Virus record (IMG/VR): IMGVR_UViG_3300044970_002227
Coordinates: 1-32,750 of that record
Length of the DNA: 32,750 bases
Origin: a virus
Direction: 5' to 3' (one strand)
Shown: positions 14,894 to 21,324 of the stretch, in pieces
Layout of the letters: each line of letters opens with the position of its first letter
Position numbering within the stretch: position 1 is the first letter of the stretch
The notes under the pieces: generated by a model
What the model was told of the DNA's origin: nothing
What the model saw: the letters and a program-made list of their open reading frames with translations, nothing else
The model's database searches: none
Made by a program: the position numbers and the translations under genes

Positions 14894-17283
14894 GATTAGA
14901 GCTGATTGCACCAGACGGAACGGTACTCGATTTAAACCCTGGCACACGGGTACAGCTCAACCTGGTAAACTCTGCGTTTGATTCGGATGTGCTGAAGGGA
15001 AGTTTCTCCTACACTTTCTCTATACCCAACAGCCCAAAAAACCGGTTATACTTTGGCTTTCCGGAAGAAATAAGCAGCAATGCCGGATTTACCAATGCCG
15101 TTTCCGGCTTCAGGTTAAAATCGGGTATGGTGGAAGTGCTGTGCAAGGTGAACATCCAAAGCGTTTCGCCCGATGCCATCAACATCTACCTCTACACAGC
15201 CTCGGCAATTTTGGCCGATACCTTGAAAACGAAAAAGCTGAGGGAACTGGATTTGGGTACTGTATCATTATCCAGTAATCCATACACGGGAACTGGTTTG
15301 TTTTTAAATTCTTTGCCACCATCACTCATTTACATTTACATTACTTCTGGAGGGACGAACTGGCTACATGGAGTTAGTTGGTATGGCGAAACGCTTTCAC
15401 GTGCTCACGTGTTAAACAGACTATGCCAGCGGATAAACAGAAAAACCACAAAATATTTGGAGGCGTGGAGTTCAACTACCACTTATCTTGAAAATACAGG
15501 TTGGTGCTTTGCCGGGGGTGATGTGTACGTGGCTAATGTTACTAATACCAACGTAGATCCAGTAACAGACATGACCGGCACTTGGGATTATCGCGGACCA
15601 TATTCCGACTGGCCATCAATCCGAAGCTCAGGCTTAAACTACTATGCATGGGATTTTGATCTGGAAGATGATCCAAAAGACTACCAGGTAATACCAATTA
15701 ATGGAAGTTTTTTGTTTTCAGAGAACTTCATATCAGGGCCATCCTTTGGCGTTGGACCCGAAGGCACAATTCCGAGAGTTTTAGCATTCATGTTTGAAAA
15801 GGCATGGGAAAACGAGCATACTGGCGATGTAAAGTATTTCCCAATTCGTGACGAAAAGGTTCTAAACGGACTGGCCTCCAATAACTGCATAAACTATTGG
15901 AGAGATGGTGGATTTGTAAATGAAAATGTGGGCACGTATGTAGCTAAGGTTGAGCAGGTCTCTGTACCAATGCTTCGGATGGAAAGCATTTTCAATGCAC
16001 TGCATGATGCTCTCAATCTTGGGGTAGATTCGGATGGATTTTTAGATAAAGACTTTTTCAAAAGTCTGGTAGTGTTTTCCAACTATGCTGCTGAACGGGT
16101 TGTATCTGCCGAATACCCAACAGATACCTTTACAATTACCGACATTTTTGCCTATGTTTTTCAAAAAAACTTTTGCACTCCTGATGTTACGTGGGCTGAA
16201 TTTCTGAACGGGATTCGAAGTATGTTTTTTATGGGCACCTGGTTTGACTATTTCCAGAACCAAATCAAATACAAGCCGCTCCGGGATGTGCTTACCGATT
16301 TAGCAAACGCCATCGACATTTCAGCACTGGTGCCGTATTACGATGAGATCAGCTTTACAGAATCGGATGGGTACAACCTTATGTATTCCCACGATGGAAG
16401 CGATGCCGTAACCTCTGAGCAGGTAAAAGTTATTGAAGCTGAAAATGTAACTGAAATTGATTCGGTAACATCGGCAGGATCGCTCCCAACCGATGTAGAA
16501 ATAAATTCTGTGGCATTGGTAGAAGATGTGGAGCGGTACTACATAAGCCGCCGAAACGATGAGGGAGATTTGATTTGGGTTGATTATGCCGCTTGGCTCC
16601 AAAATTTACGAATAGGGAATGCCGGCACTACCATTGCTCCTCGCTGCTCTACTCTGCCCAACTTTATCGGAGCCAATCAGCTTGCCGAACCAACCGTAAT
16701 TGTCCCCACGGAGTACAGCACCTTTCCATCTTACCTACCGGGTGATTATGTAAACTATTCTGGTAATACCTATCGGGTAACCGGCATTTTGCCCGGAGGT
16801 ATGCATTCAATTTCAAATGAAAACGAATTTGAAAAATTGACCAGTACCACTTGGCGAGTGCCTTACTCCGGAATGGATCGGAAAAGCAATTACTACCAGA
16901 AGGCCCAGCCTTGCAGCCTTCGGTTGTTGAGTTATGCAGGTGTGGTACCTAATCCGGAAAGCGAAAACCCGGAAGATATTTACCCACTTGCCACCTGCGA
17001 TTTATATTCTGCCGTTGGCGTAAAGTACCCTGGCCAATACGGCGGCTCTCTCCGTTGGGAGGGAGAGTATGGGTTGTACAACCAGTTTGCAAAGCCCTGG
17101 CTGGATTTCCTGAGCAAGGCAAAACGGGCCACCATCCAGATTCCTGTAACTGAATCGCTCCTGAACCAAATGAAACCTTGGCTCTTGCTTAAAATTAGAA
17201 ACCATTATTTTATGTGGAGCAACCTCACCGTAGATTTTCCGATTGATTCCGGCCTTGCAAAAATTACCATCCACAGACTATGA
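14890..17283 (+). CDS. Large tail/baseplate protein
   Basis: This 797-residue protein begins with a beta-rich domain of the Bacteroidota-phage tail type ([40 protein letters not shown]). The middle contains a CBM5/12-like module (about 192-235: [33 protein letters not shown]), so part of the protein may bind surface glycans. The segment of about residues 127-400 has a visibly higher A/T content than the flanks, as if exchanged. The C-terminal half contains a second aromatic strand pattern ([18 protein letters not shown], near 617-634), a further CBM-like core. Expected place: tail tip or hub. Confidence 0.75.
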   Translation: MRLELIAPDGTVLDLNPGTRVQLNLVNSAFDSDVLKGSFSYTFSIPNSPKNRLYFGFPEEISSNAGFTNAVSGFRLKSGMVEVLCKVNIQSVSPDAINIYLYTASAILADTLKTKKLRELDLGTVSLSSNPYTGTGLFLNSLPPSLIYIYITSGGTNWLHGVSWYGETLSRAHVLNRLCQRINRKTTKYLEAWSSTTTYLENTGWCFAGGDVYVANVTNTNVDPVTDMTGTWDYRGPYSDWPSIRSSGLNYYAWDFDLEDDPKDYQVIPINGSFLFSENFISGPSFGVGPEGTIPRVLAFMFEKAWENEHTGDVKYFPIRDEKVLNGLASNNCINYWRDGGFVNENVGTYVAKVEQVSVPMLRMESIFNALHDALNLGVDSDGFLDKDFFKSLVVFSNYAAERVVSAEYPTDTFTITDIFAYVFQKNFCTPDVTWAEFLNGIRSMFFMGTWFDYFQNQIKYKPLRDVLTDLANAIDISALVPYYDEISFTESDGYNLMYSHDGSDAVTSEQVKVIEAENVTEIDSVTSAGSLPTDVEINSVALVEDVERYYISRRNDEGDLIWVDYAAWLQNLRIGNAGTTIAPRCSTLPNFIGANQLAEPTVIVPTEYSTFPSYLPGDYVNYSGNTYRVTGILPGGMHSISNENEFEKLTSTTWRVPYSGMDRKSNYYQKAQPCSLRLLSYAGVVPNPESENPEDIYPLATCDLYSAVGVKYPGQYGGSLRWEGEYGLYNQFAKPWLDFLSKAKRATIQIPVTESLLNQMKPWLLLKIRNHYFMWSNLTVDFPIDSGLAKITIHRL

Positions 17284-17630
17284 AAGCCAGGCAGATTTTA
17301 GAAAACCTTTTTAACCAAGCCAGCAGCTTCCGGATCCAGCTTCTTACCCGGTTTCTCTCTTCGGCTGTGCTTAAAGATGAGCTGGAGGATAAGCTGAAAA
17401 GCTTTTCCACTAGTGCCGGAGAGCCCGGTCCAGAAGGACCAGCAGGGCCAACAGGAGCCACTGGACCAGCGGGCCCAACGGGCCCAACCGGACCGACCGG
17501 ACCGACCGGACCAACCGGAGCAACCGGAGCCACTGGGGCCACTGGGGCCACCGGGGCAACTGGGCCACAGGGAATTTCCGGAGATCAGGGTAACATTGGC
17601 CGTCTTTTTTCTTTCTACAATTTTACTTAA
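17280..17630 (+). CDS. Collagen-like tail-fibre protein
   Basis: This 116-residue protein has a helical head (residues 1-45, [27 protein letters not shown]) followed by about 20 uninterrupted Gly-X-Y triplets (47-106; mainly GPT, GAT, GPA). Collagen-like triple helices are used by phage fibres as rigid trimeric shafts. The rest of the head may be the trimerisation or baseplate-anchoring part. It overlaps the tail protein by 4 bp and is followed after 5 bp by the next gene. A shadow Ala/Pro/Val frame exists on the other strand. Confidence 0.82.
   Translation: MKARQILENLFNQASSFRIQLLTRFLSSAVLKDELEDKLKSFSTSAGEPGPEGPAGPTGATGPAGPTGPTGPTGPTGPTGATGATGATGATGATGPQGISGDQGNIGRLFSFYNFT
17418..17597 (+). 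repeat. Low-complexity tandem repeats encoding Gly-X-Y triplets
   Basis: A run of imperfect 9-bp units such as GGACCGACC and GGGGCCACT encodes the collagen-like shaft of the fibre protein. Replication slippage would change the shaft length in steps of one or more triplets while keeping the frame. Confidence 0.85.
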
Positions 17631-17635
17631 CATAA

Positions 17636-17950
17636 ATGGCACTTGTAAAACTAATCCCTACCAAAGCCTACCGAGACCTTCCGCAGGGCATAACCCAAAC
17701 GGCGTACAGCCGCAGTATTGTTATTGAGGTGTTTAAGCGGTACTCTGGAAATAACATTAAGGCCGATGATCGCCGTATGGCCAGCAACATTATTGAAGCG
17801 GTGGACGATGCCATTATGGCCAATGCCAACGCTGCAAATGTAGATCTAACCAATCCGCAGATTGCATTTTTAAAAACCTGCTTCGCTACCATCACGACTA
17901 CGGTAGACGAAGCCTTTAACTATTATCAATTCGAAAGAGCATTACCATAA
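17636..17950 (+). CDS. Small hypothetical virion-region protein
   Basis: This 104-residue helical protein has no recognised family. It starts MALVKLIPTKAYRDLPQGITQTAYSR and has a helical core (VIEVFKRYSGNNIKADDRRMASNIIEAVDDAIMANANAANVDL) with an aromatic end (DEAFNYYQFERALP). It follows the collagen-like gene by 5 bp and overlaps the next by 1 bp. A fibre chaperone or small tail component is possible. Nothing in the sequence shows a function. Confidence 0.65.
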   Translation: MALVKLIPTKAYRDLPQGITQTAYSRSIVIEVFKRYSGNNIKADDRRMASNIIEAVDDAIMANANAANVDLTNPQIAFLKTCFATITTTVDEAFNYYQFERALP

Positions 17951-18369
17951 TGGCAGCCAACACAACTCCAATTTTTGCACTTACTCCCGAAGTTGTAACG
18001 TGCGAAATTACAGCCGCAAATACTGCACGGGATGGCAGCGGCTCACTTGTAACGCTGGTAACGGCCGGCACCGATGGCACACGGGTAGAGCGGATTAAGT
18101 TTACATCGGCTCAAGCATCGGCAGCGGCCAACAGCTTAATGGTTTGCCGGGTGTTTGTTACCGATACATCGGGATCAAACGCTAGGTTAATTGAGGAAGT
18201 AGTGCTTTCGGCTATAACAGCATCTAATACGGTAATAGGTGCCACTTCAACCATAACTTTTGTCGGTGGCCTATTGCTTAAATCCGGACAACTTGTACGG
18301 GTGGCCCAATCGGTTTATGCCGGGGTGCAGGATAAAGTACAGGCAATGGCTCAGGTAGGGCATTTTTAA
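17950..18369 (+). CDS. Small Ala/Thr-rich beta protein, probable virion component
   Basis: This 139-residue protein has alternating Val/Thr strands (EVVTCEITAANTARDG, GSLVTLVTAGTDGTRVERIKFT, NTVIGATSTITFVGGLLL) resembling a decoration or fibre-adaptor beta-barrel. It has no membrane segment and no charge clusters. The 1-bp stop/start overlaps with both neighbours show it to be part of the fibre operon. Function by position only. Confidence 0.7.
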   Translation: MAANTTPIFALTPEVVTCEITAANTARDGSGSLVTLVTAGTDGTRVERIKFTSAQASAAANSLMVCRVFVTDTSGSNARLIEEVVLSAITASNTVIGATSTITFVGGLLLKSGQLVRVAQSVYAGVQDKVQAMAQVGHF

Positions 18370-19160
18370 TGTACGGGTTTGGCTACATACCACACGGCCT
18401 AATTGTTGGCGGGTTTTCTGGCCTCGACACGCATGCAGCCCTTTTTCTACGGACTGCCCGGATAACCGATGAGCGGATTACCTACGCCATTAACCGCCTG
18501 GTAATGGATTTAAAGCGGCTGAACCTTTGGGATAAAATCCACTGCCTTTATCCCTTTGTAGGGGCTGCGGCTACTCCGCATACCATTAACCTTAAAGCAC
18601 CCGCTTCTAATGCCCTAGCCTATGCTGGAGGAACTTTTACCCATTCTACCGGTGGCGTTGTGGGTACTGGCTCTCTAAGTGCGACAACAGGATTTCTTTG
18701 TAGCTCTCTGGCGGCCGATAGTTATTCGGTTGGGTTTTACGCACGAACGCAAGCAACTGAAGCCGGTAGCCGGATTTACATTGGTGCTGCTACAGGCGTT
18801 GGAGGAACGCCAGGAGTTTGGATAGCCTACACGGGATCTGCATTATCGCTTGTTGGTACCAACCAAACGGCGAGCCGAACACTTGGCATCCGCAATTCTG
18901 TGGGCTTTATTATTGGAAGCCGAACAAGCCTTACCGATCTTGCTCTCTACCGAAATGGAGAGCAACTGGCCACAAATACAGGAATGGCCAGTGGAAGTTT
19001 ACCGGCTACGGCCATTTCCGTTTTTTCTTTGGCAGGCCTGCTACCAACACCTTCTACCTGCGGCCTGGCATTTATTGGTAAAGGTCTAACTCATCCCGAA
19101 GTTTGGAACCTTACCCAGGCAGTGCAAAATTTTGAAAATATTTTACAGCGGGCAGTGTAG
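18369..19160 (+). CDS. Tail protein with concanavalin/lectin-like fold
   Basis: This 263-residue protein starts with a Gly/Phe-rich stretch (MYGFGYIPHGLIVGGFSGLD). It carries an N-terminal helical signature (RLVMDLKRLNLWDKIHCLYPFVG, 43-65) that I know from Bacteroidota-phage tail proteins, followed by a beta-sandwich with jelly-roll/lectin-like features (SVGFYARTQA, GSRIYIGAATGV, LALYRNGEQLA). A role as a receptor-binding tail tip is likely. It ends the fibre operon and is followed by a separately promoted lipoprotein gene. Confidence 0.75.
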   Translation: MYGFGYIPHGLIVGGFSGLDTHAALFLRTARITDERITYAINRLVMDLKRLNLWDKIHCLYPFVGAAATPHTINLKAPASNALAYAGGTFTHSTGGVVGTGSLSATTGFLCSSLAADSYSVGFYARTQATEAGSRIYIGAATGVGGTPGVWIAYTGSALSLVGTNQTASRTLGIRNSVGFIIGSRTSLTDLALYRNGEQLATNTGMASGSLPATAISVFSLAGLLPTPSTCGLAFIGKGLTHPEVWNLTQAVQNFENILQRAV

Positions 19161-19162
19161 AT

Positions 19163-19189
19163 TTGAGCTTCAATCAAATTCTACCTTTA
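19163..19189 (+). promoter_or_regulatory. Candidate promoter of the lipoprotein gene
   Basis: TTG (19163-19165), a 16-bp spacer and TACCTTTA (19182-19189) resemble the Bacteroidota consensus, with the last base of the -7 box being the A of the ATG. It lacks GTCCTA, so this gene appears to be independent of the late promoters. Confidence 0.4.
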
Positions 19190-19611
19190 TGAAAAAAATT
19201 GGCATTATTCTTTTGTATTGTTTCTGCCTTTACCGTTGTACGGCCCCGGATAAAAAACCTGAGGCCAAAGAAACAAAGCCTCCATTAGTTGTTAAGACAG
19301 ACAAAGAAATTGTTATTGATACTGTTCAGTATTACGCGAAACGGTACGTTGCTGATACTGCATCCTACGAGCCAATCGGAACAAATTTTCTTGATACGTC
19401 TCGGACTGCTGAAGGGCAGCCCTGTGGTCTTTTCGTGACTCATTCTTTTAAAGCTAAGAATAAATTTAACGCCTTGGTGTTTCAGGAGTTATATATTATT
19501 TTAGACTTAAAAACCCATAAAATTCATAAAATCACAAAGTACTTTGAATTCCTTGAAGACCTTCCTTGCGGCAAATTTAGTAAGGTCAAAGTCCCTAATT
19601 TAAAACACTAG
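19189..19611 (+). CDS. Small lipoprotein, possible moron (cargo) gene
   Basis: This 140-residue protein starts at ATG 19189 (an upstream in-frame start at 19132 would overlap the tail gene and hide the signal). MKKIGIILLYCFCLYRC is a hydrophobic signal ending at a Cys, close to a lipobox (LYRC). The mature part (KKPEAKETKPPLVVKTDKEI) is Lys/Pro-rich, then beta-rich with an FVTHSFKAKNKFNALVFQELYIIL core. No family is recognised. The gene is clearly more A/T-rich than its neighbours, has its own promoter and terminator, and interrupts the tail region, all typical of a moron. A surface role in superinfection exclusion is possible. Confidence 0.75.
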   Translation: MKKIGIILLYCFCLYRCTAPDKKPEAKETKPPLVVKTDKEIVIDTVQYYAKRYVADTASYEPIGTNFLDTSRTAEGQPCGLFVTHSFKAKNKFNALVFQELYIILDLKTHKIHKITKYFEFLEDLPCGKFSKVKVPNLKH

Positions 19612-19686
19612 GGTTTCAGATTTATTTGCAATTTCCAAACTCATCCACCATCTTCGCATCGCTTAGATAGATAGTGGATGCGGAAG

Positions 19687-19727
19687 CCACTCAAAACTTT
19701 TCCGAAGTTGTTATGAGTGGTTTTTTT
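19687..19727 (+). terminator. Rho-independent terminator after lipoprotein gene
   Basis: CCACTCA (19687-19693) pairs with TGAGTGG (19714-19720), with an inner AACTT/AAGTT stem, followed by a seven-T tract (19721-19727). It lies about 75 bp after the lipoprotein stop. No gene is seen from 19612 to 19854. Confidence 0.85.
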
Positions 19728-19854
19728 GTGTCCGCACCTTCCAATTTTGATTTAAAACCTGCCCCGGAGCTGTGTGAGTGCCAGTAATGGCCTCCGATTT
19801 AAACCCACTGTTTATCTAAGCAACAGCCACCCGGGGCATACTTTTATCAAAAAA

Positions 19855-20124
19855 ATGGATACACAAATCCAGCCCGTATGGGCAACACACCCCGATGGAA
19901 ATATTGCCATAGAAACCTCTGCTTTGCTGCAGCGAATTGCCGGACCAGATCCGAGAAAAAACAAGTCTGATTTATTGTATGCCATTAACAGGGCCATGCT
20001 TGAAATAGAGCACGAAACTACGGGCCCAAATAATAGGGAGAAATACCATTGGGATTTATACGACCTGCTTGATGCTTTGAAAAAAGCTTATGTAAATTGT
20101 TGCATTAAAGAATTTGAAGAGTAA
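19855..20124 (+). CDS. Small hypothetical protein before KilA-N gene
   Basis: This 89-residue protein starts at the ATG at 19855, preceded by an A-run and a TACTTTTA box 8 bases upstream of the start; the upstream in-frame extension (from 19774) reads like a leader, not protein. Helical at 15-80, with a DPRKNKSDLLYAINRAMLEIEHE core and a Cys pair near the end (VNCCIKEF). It overlaps the KilA-N gene by 1 bp, so the two are probably cotranslated. Function unknown. Confidence 0.65.
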   Translation: MDTQIQPVWATHPDGNIAIETSALLQRIAGPDPRKNKSDLLYAINRAMLEIEHETTGPNNREKYHWDLYDLLDALKKAYVNCCIKEFEE

Positions 20125-20663
20125 TGGAAACAAACAGCATTCAGGTTTTTACTTTCGGCGGGGCCGATGTGGAATTCAATTTTGCCGGAAACCAGGTAAT
20201 GGTAAATGCCACAGAAATGGCTAAGATTTTTGGTGCTCAGGTTAATGAGTTTTTGAGCAATCAGAAGACAAAAGCCTTTCTTGAGGAGTGCTTAAAAAAC
20301 GGAAATTCCCGTTTTTTGGAGGTCGAAAAAGAGGAAGATTTGATCTTTTCTCGGCAGAAATCCGGCACGTGGATGCACCGGGTTTTGGCATTGAAGTTTG
20401 CGGCCTGGCTGGATCTAGCTTTTGAGCTTTGGGTTTTCCGTACAATTGATACCGTACTTTTCGGCCGGTACCGGGAAATGGAGGCCCAGCTAAAAACCAG
20501 TGCCGAGCGCAAGGTAAAAATGGAGGCTTTGAAAAGGGAATTGGCCACAAACGAAACCTACATAGAGCTGGAGCGTTTGGAAAAACTGGAAAAGGAGGCT
20601 ACATATGTACGCCGTAACGAAGCAAGCCGACAACTCAAAATTTTTATTGAGCAGCTCAATTAG
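20124..20663 (+). CDS. KilA-N domain protein (antirepressor-like)
   Basis: This 179-residue protein has a KilA-N domain at about 20-110: VMVNATEMAKIFG, FLSNQKTKAFLEECL, and KSGTWMHRVLALKFAAWLDLAFELWV. KilA-N proteins bind DNA and often act as phage antirepressors or regulators. The C-terminal third (115-179) is a charged helix or coiled coil (EAQLKTSAERKVKMEALKREL), probably for oligomerisation. It is placed between the tail fibre and tape-measure genes, so an antirepressor is not in its usual early place. It is followed by an intrinsic terminator. Confidence 0.85.
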   Translation: METNSIQVFTFGGADVEFNFAGNQVMVNATEMAKIFGAQVNEFLSNQKTKAFLEECLKNGNSRFLEVEKEEDLIFSRQKSGTWMHRVLALKFAAWLDLAFELWVFRTIDTVLFGRYREMEAQLKTSAERKVKMEALKRELATNETYIELERLEKLEKEATYVRRNEASRQLKIFIEQLN

Positions 20664-20703
20664 CATCTGGATGGACTAAAAACCAGACGTAGATAAAAAA
20701 GCC

Positions 20704-20733
20704 AAAAGCCCCGGAGAAATCCGGGGCTTTTTT
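20704..20733 (+). terminator. Rho-independent terminator after KilA-N gene
   Basis: A perfect twelve-pair stem AAAAGCCCCGGA / TCCGGGGCTTTT (20704-20715, 20720-20731) around a GAAA loop, ending in a T-run. The stem resembles the terminator at 335-364. Confidence 0.93.
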
Positions 20734-20736
20734 CTT

Positions 20737-20771
20737 GTCCTATTTTCTGGCTCCATTCCTTCCGATTTTTG
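20737..20771 (+). promoter_or_regulatory. Candidate GTCCTA-type late promoter, tape-measure operon
   Basis: GTCCTA (20737-20742), a 21-bp spacer and GATTTTTG (20764-20771) lie three bases before the ATG at 20775. It follows a strong terminator, so the operon must have its own start. Confidence 0.5.
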
Positions 20772-20774
20772 AAC

Positions 20775-21323
20775 ATGGCAAAACCGGAAGTCTCGGCAGA
20801 AATGGCCCAGCAGTTGGAGGATGCTTCGGCTGCATGGTTAGAAATGGCCATCCGGGAGCTGAAGGCATCGGCCAAAAACAAAAAGGTAGAGCTTTCCGGA
20901 GAAACCATTGCCTCCATTGCAGGGAGTATTTCCGCATTTTCTGCGGATGGAGTTGGTCAAATCCTGATTAACTTCCAAAACTCCGGCCGGTTTCAGGATT
21001 GGCGCACACGGCCCGACTACAAAAATCAGGCTCCGGTAGATGTGCTGGAGGAGTGGGTAAAAAAGATCGGCATCAACAAGTTTAAATCCATTCCCGGCTA
21101 CGCAAAGGGAAAAACTCCCATATCAGAATCGGCAGCGGCCCGGCGCATTGCCTGGGGCATTGCGGTTTCCCGGCTCAACCGCGGCCCACAAAAACGAAAG
21201 CGATGGTTTGCCAAACTGATGTACGGCCCATTGCTGGCCCGGCTAATTGCCGCACAAATTGAGGTAATGGGCACCTCCAGCCTCCGGGTAATTACTGAGA
21301 ATTTCAAAATAGAAGAAGAATAA
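20775..21323 (+). CDS. Conserved-looking protein upstream of tape measure
   Basis: This 182-residue protein starts at ATG 20775, three bases after the candidate -7 box (a TTG at 20769 is part of the promoter). It is helical and basic toward the C-terminus: RRIAWGIAVSRLNRGPQKRKRW, then LMYGPLLARLIAAQIEVMG. The location one base before the tape-measure gene suggests a tail assembly chaperone or minor tail protein. No family is recognised, and the role is inferred from position. Confidence 0.68.
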   Translation: MAKPEVSAEMAQQLEDASAAWLEMAIRELKASAKNKKVELSGETIASIAGSISAFSADGVGQILINFQNSGRFQDWRTRPDYKNQAPVDVLEEWVKKIGINKFKSIPGYAKGKTPISESAAARRIAWGIAVSRLNRGPQKRKRWFAKLMYGPLLARLIAAQIEVMGTSSLRVITENFKIEEE

Positions 21324-21324
21324 A

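Noticed and set aside
17264-17551. Ala/Pro/Val-rich minus-strand frame
   Set aside because: Shadow of the collagen-like repeat on the opposite strand.
19774-19854. N-terminal extension of the small gene before KilA-N
   Set aside because: The extension lies in the leader downstream of a terminator, and the ATG at 19855 has a better A/T-rich start context.
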